DNA of 64,000 nucleotides, from contig NW_024468538.1 of assembly GCF_001632365.1 (NCBI RefSeq), forward strand, positions 109,746 to 173,745, in the 5' to 3' direction. The notes beneath the pieces are model-generated. The model searched no databases, had not been told where the DNA came from, and saw nothing but the letters and a program-made list of their open reading frames with translations. The position numbers and the translations under genes are program-made. Of the stretch, positions 47,567 through 59,211 are shown one piece after another (within the stretch, counting starts at the first letter, position 1; each line of letters begins with the position of its first letter). This DNA is from Laetiporus sulphureus 93-53 (taxonomy: Eukaryota; Basidiomycota; Agaricomycetes; Polyporales; Laetiporaceae).

Positions 47567-50146
47567 GAGGTAGCAGGAAAAGATTGAGCGCGCTTGTGGC
47601 TACGTGATTACATAAGCGAATAAGCGCGGAATGTCTAAGTCCGTGTCCCACTGGACATAAAGTCCGTATGACTTCCAACACAGGCAACGTACTGAAACGC
47701 GTTAGCAATGTAGAAGGTACAGGCGATGCTGACTACGTGTGGAGTTGGTTTGATCATAGATGCTGTGGGAAACTTAGGAACCTGCGTGTCCATCCGGTGG
47801 GTTTTATGCCCACAACAGGGACTGTGCATGACTGTTTTCTTGCCATTCGTGGAAATGAAGCCCCTCATAAACGCGTGCAAAAACCTGCGTGGCAATGCAA
47901 AAGGATTGTGTCAGATTCATTGACGCTCTGGGGGGAGACCTTTTTTTTTGGGAGGGGGGGAGAATGTTTGCGAGAGTATCTCATAGCATTCTCTCATATT
48001 TGTGGGCTCACCAGCACAAGAACAGAGCTATTTGTCCAGTAATGCCAGTCAAAGATACCTCCCCTGGAAAGACTGAGTCTTGAATCCATTCATGCGAACG
48101 ACGGACCCATCATCTCGGTGAGCGCGACCGATACTAAGTAGCAAGCCGTCAGAAGCTAACCTTCAGCGCGACAGTCATTATGCATGGATGCAGATGACTT
48201 GATACAGACTCGCGTTAACGACTGGGATCACGCTGACCGTCACAAGTCAGCCGACTTGAATGACTCCTGGGAGGCTTAACTTTGTGGCTATTTCTAAGGC
48301 AGCGGCCGCGACGTGAGGATCGTATTCCTTCTAAACTCATCTGCAAAGTAGTAGGTGTACGAAGTGGCATGAAAATGTGCCAGATGTTACCGAGATCCAT
48401 CTTCAAAAAATCTGCATGCATGCGTTTTCGTCCGGGATGGTTGAACGATGCCAACTGGTTGTTCGTGGAGCACCGGAGCGAAGGTGTGCACTGTGATCGG
48501 GCCGTTACCGCCGTCGTTCGCCGAGCTGTCAGACTGCAATGCTCTGCAATGGAAGCAGCGCCCGGTGTTCGTTGACTCTGCAAGATGTCACACTCCAGAT
48601 GCCGACTTTTGGGAGATTTAGTTGTCAGGCTTGTGGCCAAAGCCGATGAGAAAACTAATCGTTGGTTGCTGCTGTGGGCTGCGTTGCCACATTGATCTCT
48701 TGCAGCAGCAGCTCGTTCAAATCCGCAGATAGAGTTGCAAGCGCAGTCTGTGGCGCGAAAACCCCAGCTTTCACTATACGATTCTTCTCGGTGTCCAACA
48801 GCTCTAGAGGACTTCTTTACGCATTCAGAAGGTCGCTTTCTAAACTCCGTCCTTGTCTTCGATACTTCGGTATCTGCTTGTATGGGTGTCATCTTATCAC
48901 AAAAATCCATGACTGGAAGTCGTTTGGGCCTAACCGGAGGCAGGCATGAAGGCTTACGACCCAGAAGGCACTTTCAAAGACGCAAAAGCAGTACAAAGCC
49001 GTTCAAGAATCAAGAGCGCATGACGAAAGTGGAACGACTCCGTGTATTAGTAACCTGCTGACCAGTGACGACTTGCCGCAGTCTGCCGCCGTTGGCAGTT
49101 ACTTTGGCGGACTCAGAGCATCGCTCCGTCGCGACTGTCACTACACTCAACAACGGCGACTGCATTTCTTGTATGCGGACCACAGACCCTCTCCGAACCG
49201 CAGACATGAAAGCATTTGCGACCGTTATTTAATGACACTAAATTGTAATTGACTGCCTTTTTGGGAAATAAAGTTATCTAATTAGGGCATAGTGTTGCAT
49301 AGGTCACACTTTAGAACACATTTTCAGAGCATTTGCAGCGGGAATAAATGCCTTCATGCCTGCAGTGTCTCCTTCGAACCGAACATAGCGGTGATACTGG
49401 TCCGTCCCACAAGTGGGCATGTTACGCGCTCAAATACGCCTCATCTAGCAACGTTCTCGATCACATCATATATGTAGTTCAGGTACTAGCTGCCTAGACA
49501 CAAATGCTAGGTCATAGTGTCAATGGTGCTCTTTTCTCGATATCCAGGAGTGGCCAATGCAGGAGCAGATGCGACAAGTCCCTCTCAATGCACGGTGACC
49601 GAATCAAGATCCAATCACGCGGCCTGCTACAATCGAAGTAGTACTCTGCAGAGGCTCGACCGCATGAAGCAGACGGGGGCGCTCCGAAATAACAGCGGGT
49701 CATCCTTCGTTAATTCAGAGCATTGCGCATGCGGCTCGGAAGCTCTTATTGCGGCTCGGAGGAAGTACGACCTGCGTGCTTGTCTCACCTTGGCGAACCA
49801 CACCGACTCTAGATCTCGCGCTCAACGATAGTTGCATAAAAGCCCTGGCATCGAAGACCGCCTTCCAACACACTATGACACGTATCGAAGGTGTCCAATC
49901 CTGCCAATTGTCTGCATCATGCATACGCCTGGCTAGTCGTCATTCCCTGCTCTCTCATGGTCGCTGATTCGTGATGTAACTGCCTACCCCAATATGAAAT
50001 GGCGTGAGAGGCTGGCATTGCCTACGAGGATACTCGACAATGTCTTCTCCGGGCAGAGCTAAAAACTTCGGTCCCCCATAAGAAAGTCACCAGCATCCCT
50101 GATCGCGCTACTCTCTTGGAGTCTCCTCACACCTCTAGGCTAGACT

Positions 50147-51562
50147 ATGGCTGAGGTATCTGTGCTCTCTGCAATTCTAGTTTCGGTCTGCCTGAATAGC
50201 TTCCTCTATGGCGTCTTCCTCGTCCTATGCATAGCGTCTCTCTGGCTCTTCCTTCGCTATGAGCGATCAAAATCTGGTGGGCGAAGCAGCATTTCACTAC
50301 GACGTTATTCGATTTCCTTGTCGCCAACGTTCATTGCATGCGTGTGCCTTCTCTTATCGGTCACTATGGTGAGAAACCTTCCTCTACTCATCAGGAATCG
50401 GCACGTTCATCTTCATCTCATATAGTACTGGGTGCTTATAGCCTATCAGCTGTTTCAGGCCTTTGTTTTGTACGACGGTGGCAGGGCACCTACAGAGTTC
50501 TATGCAGATTTCTCGCAGACAACCGCGATTGTTCAAAATTGTGTCCTTGTTTTTACAATCATCGTCGGCGACGCCATATTGGTAGGCTCGTTTAAATTCC
50601 TGATATATCTCGACGTTCAGCTCTTTTCGTCTTAGGTTTATCGTCTCTGGGTCATATGGGTTGGCAATATGTTGGTGATGATGGTGCCTGCCCTTAGTCT
50701 GCTTGGGCTAATTGGTGAGCTGACTGTGTTCACCGATCGGATTCATCCTCTTCATCTCATTTATGGGTAGTTTCTGGTATTGCGGGTACATATCTCATGT
50801 CGACAATGTCACTGGAGGACCAGAGTCTTGTATTACGTGTGGATTGCTGGGTCACGGGCAACTGTGTGTTTACGCTTTGGTGCGTGGTCCTGACTGGCGC
50901 CTGATGCTTGGTGTTTGACTGTTTGTGTCGGGCATAGCACGAATGTATATTGTACCAGTAAGTGCTCTGGGACATATGTTGTGGGCAATAGACTCACGTT
51001 TCACCAGGTCTTATATCATGGAAGATTTGGCGGACGGATGCTTTCTCGAATCGAGTTAGTGGGGCCAGCCGCCGAGTGAGTCGATGAGCATCGCCATGGT
51101 CCATCCTAATGTGGTTGCGTACTTAGAAAGCACTTGCCATCCTGGTTGAGAGCGCGGCCATCTACACGTACGAGACTTGCCTTGAGTACCTTCCATGCGT
51201 AGGCTCATATTAACCTGTCCGTTGTTAACAGATGTTGGACGATCTTCTATTTCGTGACGATCGAGGTTCATTCGAATCTCGAATATCTAGTCAACAACCT
51301 CACATGCCCGATCGTTGGTATCGCGTTCATGCTGATCAACGTACGTGTCGGACTGGGTTGGTCGCGGAGGGGCCGTCAACAGCCGTCGCAGAGCACCACT
51401 CTGGAGGCTGGGCACTCCCAAGCATCGGGAGAACCGTTTAGGCGTCCACCTCTGACGATCAACATTACCCGAACGATCCACCGAGACCATGATCCTGTGC
51501 ACCTCCCTGGAAAGCTCTCGGACGAGCACGTTGGTATAGAGCTCGATGTGATGGCGGCATGA
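50147..51562 (+). CDS. seven-helix membrane protein of unknown function
   Basis: Typical agaricomycete polytopic membrane protein with seven predicted helices and many short introns. Segments in order: MAEVSVLSAILVSVCLNSFL with the rest of TM1 and a basic loop; TFIACVCLLLSVTM spliced to YWVLIAYQLFQAFVLYDGGR; IVQNCVLVFTIIVGDAIL spliced to VYRLWVIWVGNMLVMMVPAL; VSGIAGTYLM; a short exon TNVYCT; LISWKIWRTDAFSNRVSGAS; KALAILVESAAIYT; CWTIFYFVTIEVHSNLEYLV; and CPIVGIAFMLINVRVGLGWS before a hydrophilic C-terminus rich in Arg, Pro and His. All joins use GT-AG and keep one frame, so it looks intact. The YRLWVVW and NVRVGLG blocks are hallmarks of a large unnamed family; ligand and role are unknown. 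Confidence 0.72.
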
Positions 51563-52884
51563 GGCTAGAACGCATCGAGAAAGCACAGTAGAATACCAAC
51601 TATTGTACCTCGATAGATTATTGCTCTCACCACTGTTCAACAGCTACGGTTCAGTAGCGATTAAGAGGAGATGCGGTGAGTGAGAGTCGTGGTGGCGAGC
51701 GTCTGCCTTGTCGATAGTGCGGCAGTTATCAGATAATCAGTATCGAGAGAGGCAAGATCATCGCGGTGTTAGATCAGCTGGCACTGACTTGTGCAGACGC
51801 GACGCTCACGTCTCATGCAACTTCTCTCATACGCTACTCTACACCAGCAGAACGCTGCAAATAGCAGTAGCTACAATGAGCTGCTAGTCTCCAGATTGGT
51901 TCACAAGCCCAATCGTGGTCGTGCGCCAGTGGATGCACATCAAGTAGCGTGCTCTTCGCGATTGGTTATAAGGACTCGCAGAAGCACTTGTCTGGTTAGC
52001 AATGACTGGTGAGCTGCAGGTGTCGAAGCGGATTTCTCATGAGCATCCCATACGTCGCCCAATACAGCTAAGCTTAATAGCATTTCAACGATCCAATTGG
52101 CTTTACTACTTCCCGCTGAGTTCGCAGCGGATCGGAAGCTTGTCTATTTGGTGGCTACGGTTACAACAGTTCGCACCTCCGCCCACATCCACAGCTTTCT
52201 AGGCACGTAACATTCCTCTGAAGTACGGGGCCGATGCCGCCGTGCCTGTGACGGAGGGAGGCCATCTCGCGTAGATTGCTGACATCGGACGCGTGCAGGT
52301 CTCAAGCTCGCACATTCGGCGATTGGATCCGACCTCAGCGAATAGCAGCGAATTCGCCCGCTGCTCGCGCACATGCCCCGGTCGTGCAAGCTCGCTCATT
52401 CGCTGATGCGACGCTTCTCCTAGACCCCCGCCGTGTTTCAACTGGCCTGCCGTCTCCTATCGCTTCACATCCCGATTATCAGATAAGATGAACAGGCGAT
52501 GATTACGCGTGAAGTGGCACCAGTAGGGCCGACGAGCTCGAGGGTGCATCACCGACCGCTGGTTCTGAGCCTACAAATGCATTATGGCATGCCCACGTCG
52601 CACAGTCGCTGTACGAATTCAATCTGTGTGCTTCTCAGCAGGCAATGCCCCCATAGGACCAAATGAAAGGGATGCGATGGCGGCGCATGACATAGCTGGA
52701 CAGGAGCCAGTTACACGACGGTCTGACCACTCTGCTACTATTGGCCGTACTCCTGAAGATCGCACCCAGAAGATGATCAATGCCCAGCAAATCAGGCCAA
52801 AAATGCGTCGCTTCGGACCCTGCCAAACCCAGGCTGATGCTTCTTCCCATAATGGAGCAAAGCAGCCGGACGTCGACGCTGAGT
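51563..52884. other. intergenic, nothing assigned
   Basis: No gene recognised. Short frames on both strands; the last few hundred bases probably are the promoter of ferritin-like gene 2. Confidence 0.45.
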
Positions 52885-52890
52885 ATAAAG
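52885..52890 (+). promoter_or_regulatory. probable TATA box of ferritin-like gene 2
   Basis: TATAAA, 91 bp upstream of the ATG at 52976, in the same kind of position as the element of copy 1. Confidence 0.5.
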
Positions 52891-52975
52891 CGAGGACCTG
52901 ACCTGCTGCTCCTCCATCGTCGGATTCATCCAACGACACCCTCAGGAACCAGCTCTCTCGTAGGCTACCGTCAAC

Positions 52976-54109
52976 ATGCTCGCCCTGTTGAATGTGCTGC
53001 TGGGATTGTCGTCTGCATGGATGGTGCAGAGCGCGCCTGCGCCTGTGTCAGGTAAGCTTTTACTACACTTCCCTTGTGTGACCATGCCCCTGACAAGAGT
53101 TCACGATATTTGCTTGTCAGACACGAGCATCATGCAGTTCGCACTAAATCTTGAGTATATCGAGCGCGCGTTCTACGAGGAAGGCCTGGCGCAGTTTGAT
53201 ACCGCAGCATTCGCCGATGCCGGGTACGAAGCTTGGGTTCGCGGTCGCTTCCGCCAGATCACGGATCATGAGAAGGTCCACGTCGCCTTCTTGCAGGAGC
53301 AGCTCGGCTCTAATGCCCCGGAGCCGTGCAACTACAGCTAGTCAGTATTCACATTGCTATGTAAGGGGCTTAAAAGGCTTACATTACGCTTGCCACAGCC
53401 CCTACACGGATGTCCAGTCGTGGGTGTCGCTCTCTCAGACCCTAGAGCAAGTCGGCGCCGCTGCGTACATGGGTGCCTCGAGATTCGTTGACGACAAGGA
53501 CGTCTTGACCGCTTCTCTGGTGAGTGCCTACCGAATGCAACGCCAGGCATGACAATTGATGTCGTCGCATAAAAAAGGCCATCTCTCACATCGAGGCACG
53601 CCAAGCAGGTTGGGTGAACTCCGCGGTGCAGAAGCAGCAAGCCTGGGATGGTGACTTCGAGACACCCCTATACTTCAGCGGTGTCTGGTCGCTTGCTTGT
53701 GAGTCTAACGTCTGCTGCCTCCGTGATTTATTCATGTTGACCGCCTGTCACAGCCGGGTTCATCGTTGAATGTCCGTCCAGCAACCCAGAACTTCCGGTG
53801 GCGAGCTTCCCTGCCTTGACCGTCTCCGACTCTTCTCCGGCCAAGGGCTCGAACATCAGTGTGTCGTACAACAGCACCAGTGCTGATGCGGCATGCCAGA
53901 CATACTTGGCGTGGTACCACGACATGAATGTCACCTACACGAGCATCGACGAGAACGGTGCGACCACTGTGCCTGACGGGCTCCGTGGCACGGTGTTCGC
54001 GGGAGTGGTGAAGAACGAGACACAGATAGCTGGCAGCGACGCGACGATGCTGAGTGGGTTGGCCATCTTTACCTTCCCGTACGGCTCCTATGCTATTGTG
54101 GGAGCGTGA
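52976..54109 (+). CDS. secreted ferritin-like domain protein (Rds1-like), copy 2
   Basis: Signal peptide MLALLNVLLGLSSAWMVQSA, then a Ferritin_2-type helical domain with the same exon plan as the gene at 42476: DTSIMQFALNLEYIERAFYE, DHEKVHVAFLQEQLGSNAPE (ExxH), LEQVGAAAYMGASRFVDD and AISHIEARQAGWVNSAVQKQ (again ExxQ in helix 4). The C-terminal part (GSNISVSYNSTSADAACQTY and TTVPDGLRGTVFAGVVKNET) has several NxT/S sequons, fitting secretion. Splices at PVS|DTSI, CNYSY|PYTD, TASL|AISH and WSLA|SGFI match copy 1. Frame intact. Likely a paralog by dispersed duplication, since it lies about 10 kb away with unrelated genes between. Confidence 0.82.
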
Positions 54110-54407
54110 AGTGGACTCTATCGATACAAGATTACGTAGTTTAATAGCAGGTTGATGGTGTGTTGCGTGGCAAAGGCGTTGAGAGCTCGAAGGTCGTGGG
54201 TGTGGGCGAGGGAAAGTCGTGGACTTAGTACGGTAAAATTGATATCAGCTAGATCATAGTCTTGTATGGCCAGTATAGGTGGACCTTTCATCGCGATCAA
54301 GCTGATCAATTATCCGAGCAGCCCAAATTGAGGCTTATGGCCGCTTGCAGCGCCGCTACCGCCATTCCTCTCTCACTCAGTCACATACAGCCAGCTCATT
54401 CCTCATC

Positions 54408-55470
54408 ATGTTGCTGTTATACTTTACGACAAGGATCATAAGGTGTGCTTATGACTAGCTGCACGGATGGACGTATGACTTAGAACATTGTGTGAAGCGG
54501 AACCGCAGCGTTTCTCTACCCGGGCTATGCCTCGTACAAGACCCTCTCCCAACGACCTGCCTCTGAGGAGGAACTTGAACGATGGTTGATGTACTGGAGC
54601 GTTCTTGGGTGTATTGTGGCTGTTGAGTATATGGCGGAATGGCTGGTATCCTGGTACGTGGTCTCGAAGGATGTTATGCAATTGCCACACCCTGAGCGAT
54701 GGCCGGTGGCCTTCGACAGGCTGCCGTTGTACTACCCCATCAAAACCGTGTTCCTGCTATACCTCTCCCTTCCACAGACTGCAGGTGCTGCCTATCTCTA
54801 CCGACAGCACTTGCGTCCCTTCTTCGCATCGCACGAGAGGGAGATCGATTCCGCCCTCGCCAAGTTCAAAGCATATATCTATGCGTCTCTCCAGCGCATG
54901 CTTCGCGCTGCATGGGCTCACGTCACATCCAATCTCGGTCAATCCAACGTGTCCATTGGGGCAGAAGCACCGATCGCAGAAAATGCAGCCGCGAACGCGG
55001 GTGCCCCGCCTACTCTGGGTGACCCGATGTCTGGACCTGCGCAGCTCATGCGCGGCCTGTGGGCCAACTACGGGCCTGGTATCATTGCCTCGGGCACGAT
55101 CTTCCTGACTCAAGCGCAGACCTCAGCCGCTCGTGCGCAGAAGCGTGCGGAGCGCACTGAGCTGTCGGAGCCGCAGCCGTATGACGTTGGAGACGACGAT
55201 GTGGATGTGGGCACCAGTGCTGCTAAGGCATCATCAAGCGTGCCGATGCCTTCGGCAAGTTCGTCGTCGCGCAGGTCGTCCGAGTCGTCCTCAATTCGCC
55301 AGCGTTCTGGCAGTGGGACTGGCAAGTCGACATTCGAGGAGGTGGAGATCCCAAGCGATATGGAGGGCGAGGGACACCCGGTAGTGCCATCCCAGACTAA
55401 GCGAACCAGCTGGTTTAGCTGGGGATCATCTTATGTGGAGAGAGGCTACGAGAACGTGAAGACTGATTGA
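54408..55470 (+). CDS. TB2/DP1/HVA22 family protein (Yop1/REEP type)
   Basis: Two exons (54408-54442, 54498-55470), 1008 nt, 335 aa. The TB2/DP1/HVA22 domain fills the first ~110 residues: AAFLYPGYASYKTLSQRPAS, EEELERWLMYWSVLGC, then the second hairpin with RLPLYYPIKTVFLLYLSLPQ and AYLYRQHLRPFFASHE. Such proteins insert as hairpins and curve tubular ER membranes. The remaining 200 residues are hydrophilic and Ser-rich with an acidic segment (DVGDDDVDVG) and a conserved-looking end, SWFSWGSSYVERGYENVKTD; the long tail is as in filamentous fungal relatives rather than the short yeast Yop1. The start at 54408 with the 11-codon first exon gives the normal family N-terminus. Confidence 0.86.
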
Positions 55471-56330
55471 GCGGATTGCTGGGAAATAGCAGAAGTTGGT
55501 ACTGTGACAGTGCTTGAGGTGGCTCGGAGGTGCGTTGTAATGTATATCGATGGGCAGTGGACTCAGCAAGCCAGCCTTGCATACGATGTAATCTTTATAT
55601 TTCAGGTTCTCGGTATATATTCGACGGTACTGCAGTATTTATTGGCCAGTGATGTGATTGACATCCCAGCGAGAGTCAAGGCGGTTGGTGTTCGGCTTGC
55701 AATTATAGCGACGTGTGTGTCCAGATCGCACGTTATTTTCGTGACACCGATGCATTATCAACCTATTTTCGGTGGACTGCAGACACTCTCGGACGAGGAC
55801 GCCCTACAAATAGCACGCATACGCCACGCCACAAGGCAGCATGCAATGACGATCACGCGAAGCCTGAGTATGTTGGCACCCATCTTCCCTGGCCAGCATC
55901 GGTTCCCTTGTTTTCGCCTAAGGGCTTCATCCGACTCGCACGCCCAGTGGCCATAAAGCCTGGACGTCCATCTATACAGGTTCCCATGGGACAACACAGG
56001 CACGCACTCTCGGAGACTATGTTCTCAGAGAGCGGGGGTGAACGTCCCGCGATGTCGCCCACGACCACCCACAAGGATGCAGTCATCGTGCTACAGCCCG
56101 TTAGATCTTTGTGCCGTGTTGCTTTCGCACAGTGCAGAACGTCTGCTGCTGTCAACAATACACCTCGACGAAAGTCCTAGCATATATTCAGATGATTAAT
56201 GCGATAAAGATACTATCGCCTAGATCGACCGTTAAACATGGTAAGGAGTCATAGGGACCACAGCGTAGCGCGAAAGCAGTAGGAAGGTCCTTGCACTAAA
56301 ATATCATATCCTTCTCCAGCCAAACGTCCA
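55471..56330. other. intergenic between convergent genes
   Basis: A 150-codon plus-strand frame (55504-55956) is hydrophobic in part but has no family features. Otherwise nothing recognised. Confidence 0.45.
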
Positions 56331-59211
56331 TTAATAGAACAGAGTACTGCTGTCGCTGTAGATCGTGTGATTGTACCAGGTCTCGCCGTACGCGAAAGTC
56401 AGGTTGGTGATTCGGGAGACACCGACGCCCTGCGCGATCGCCTGGCCCAGAGTGTAGTTCGCGTGAGCGAACAACGCAACCTGCCGTTCCCGCACGGTCT
56501 GATTGACGACCTCGCCGAGATGGCCGATCACATTGCTGGAGCCTCATTGTCAGCAAATTTTGCAAGCTCAAATCTGGCTGAAACACTCGCCTGATCAGGT
56601 TCTGCTGGTCCTGCTCTGAAAGGCTGTTCCAGAACATGCGCGGCCATGCGAAGTCGATTTCAGTCACCGCCGACAAAGACTGGACGGCGCCTCCCTGAAC
56701 GCAAAGATTTAGTACAGAACATTGGGTACGTGAAGCATTGCTGACCGTCCACTGCTGGTGGGAATCAAGCGTGTAGGTGCGGTTGTAGAGCCCGAGGCGA
56801 CTCATAGTCGACATATAGTTGGGTCTGGTGCCTTGATTTCCGGCAACGTTCATCCTGCCACCGCGCTCGAAGTTCGCTGTCTCGCGGGTCAGCGCAAGGT
56901 CAAAAAATATTCATCGCACGAGTCCTCACCGACTGGAGTGATTGGAGCGTTGACCTAGCAAGGAGAGTGGTGTTAGTAGGGCGTCTCAGACGAGAAGCAG
57001 TGGGAAGCGAGACTTACGGGGATTTGCTACATCGTGTCAGACGTGAGTGTAGGAAATCACGAGTTAGGCCAAGTGGGACTTACCATATGGTTGATGCCCA
57101 ACCGATAACGTTGGGTGTCTGGTGCGAACACAGATTAATACGGACTGTCCCAAAAAGACTTTGCTATCTCTCACCAGAGTAAGCAAACATCCTAGCTTGC
57201 AACATAGGGTCTGCCGAAGGCGCCCAACCGTCGACAAGGTGCGACGGCGAGAAGGCGGCCTGCTCAATCTCCGCAAAGTAGCTGGAACACAAGTCAATCC
57301 TCAAACAACGATAACATGAACGTGACACGGACTTGGCTGAATTCTGGGTCAGGTACATTCTGCCGATCTCAACGTAGGGGATACTGTCATCCCAGCCCCT
57401 ATTTGCACGTTGATAAACATGTTGCAGTAATTACGATGGCAGACGTACTTTGTCAAGTCCAGTACATTGTATCTGATCATCCGAGAGTCTGCATCAGACG
57501 CGTCCTTGCGCTTGATTGTGGAAAGGGAAGACCAACGCACGTGTAGTTTTCAGCCTGCTCTGGGGTCATGACTTGGGCATATACGGTCCACCCTGGAAAG
57601 GACGTATTGGCAATGGACTCGAAGAGGTCCTGCGTGGCAAAATCCGGATTCGCTCCTATATCAAACAAATCAACAATCATGCTCTGTGAGTGAACAGCTT
57701 TATAACCTTGAATGTACGTCGCTTCAGTGTTGGTGAAATTCTTGACCTTCAATAGCTATCAGAACAAGCAATAATGACAGGACGTAGTACGAACTCCTTG
57801 CATGGTCTCGAAGTATAGCTTCACGTAGTGCCACGTGCCATCGTCTTGAATCCAACTGTAGCGATACGTTCATCGGACGAAAATGAGCGGAACGTTCGCA
57901 CAGAAGAGCCAAGGGGACTGACCGGTATGTGTGACCTGTCCAGGCGTTCATGTGTCTGAAGCCGTAGGGAGTACCGCGGTCTGAGAACAGGATCATCGTT
58001 TGATACAGAGATTCGGGGTTCGAGCTCAAGAAGTCCCAAAACAAGCTGTTGTAGGCTTCTCAATCAATCCTGGTGGACGTTATGCAAACTGACTACTCAC
58101 TCTTTGTCCCTGAGGTTCGTTTGTGGGTTACGCTTTTGAGTCTGTGGATAGGGTTTAGACAGAGTTTCGATCTGCACGGTTCGCGACAGAACGTACATGG
58201 ATGAAGTAAGGGAATTTGGACGGGTCGCGAATAAAGAATACAGGGGTGTCTGTCAATGCCCGTCAACAAACAAGGATCCCCTGGCTGTGATTGGTGAACT
58301 CACTGTTCATGACAATGTCAAGGATGCCCTTGCGAGTACGGAATCTATGAAAGTTGTCATATTATGATACACGCGACCTCTCAGCCAGGGAGAGGCATAC
58401 TTCACCGCAAATCCGCGGGGATCGCGAAGCTCGTCCGAAGCACCGGTCTCACCGCTTACAGTGCTGATGCGAACTTGAATATTTCGTTAGAATTGCTCGA
58501 AATGCGCAGCAAAGGATTCAAACCTGTGACTGGAGTGGTTAGGCCATCCTATCATGGAAATCAGTAATCATTTCAATACACTGTATACTTAAACGCCTCA
58601 CCTCACTCAACATGTCCCTGGCATGGTATGTCGGTCAGCCGTGGGCGCACGTTGGAGATATTTGAACGCACATCATAGTATATTGTTTACAGAAGGTTGC
58701 ATTCGTCACCTCGAAGTACCCATGTGCACCAGCTGCATGTTCAGTGTCATTATGAGGCAGATGCTGAGATTTATGATATGCACACCTCCTTTGGCATGAA
58801 CGACACGCTCAGGGATTCGTTCACGGTCAAAAGACCCGAGCAGCTCAGTCATATGATAATCTTCGAGCAGCAGGGGACCTGAGGAGTAGAACAATCAGCT
58901 ATTGACGTTTCATCAGTCAGTAGGTCCAACGGACCTGTGGCACCTATGCGCCAGGCATCATAAGGATTGATGTATGGAGCGCCGTTCTCGGTCGTGTACT
59001 GAAGCTGTGGCGCGGCCTCCGAAGACACCTGAGATTGCATGTACATTCCTGTGTTCATGTCGTAGCTGAAGGGAGAAACTCCTGGTGCTGCGGCCTGACT
59101 AACGCCAGTGTCGGCTCGCTTTGGCAGAGCCAAGCCAGGGGAGCCTCCAGCGGAAGCAACACCAGTCATCGCCGCAACGAGGGCGGCCCAGCTGAGGGCC
59201 GTCTTCATCAT
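56331..59211 (-). CDS. secreted catalase (heme), with C-terminal frame break
   Basis: Decomposes hydrogen peroxide. The signal peptide [20 protein letters not shown] indicates secretion. The gene is split by many introns (at least 15 exons). Landmarks in order: [20 protein letters not shown] with the catalytic His, [28 protein letters not shown], the catalytic Asn block [93 protein letters not shown] and the proximal heme motif [20 protein letters not shown]. After [12 protein letters not shown] (about 56595) the frame is lost: the expected continuation [15 protein letters not shown] is two bases out, and the final block [20 protein letters not shown] ... STLFY lies in yet another frame, ending at 56331. 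Reading straight on gives a wrong tail to 56296. The catalytic core is complete; whether the product is active is open. Confidence 0.83.

Larger units (their letters stand above)
46468..50146. other. 3.7-kb gene-poor region with repeats
   Basis: No gene recognised. The longest frame is a minus-strand one of 231 codons (48910-48215) with overlapping plus-strand frames; none has family features. The stretch holds a hairpin (47005-47063), short direct repeats (47280-47310) and an interleaved pair of duplicated blocks (47400-47566), plus T and G homopolymer runs around 47940-47960. Confidence 0.45.

Noticed and set aside
48215..48910. Minus-strand frame of 231 codons
   Set aside because: No domain, biased towards Arg/Ser/Thr, with competing open frames on the other strand. 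Length alone was not enough.
55504..55956. Plus-strand frame of 150 codons, partly hydrophobic
   Set aside because: No family resemblance and no clear splice or promoter context; considered chance.
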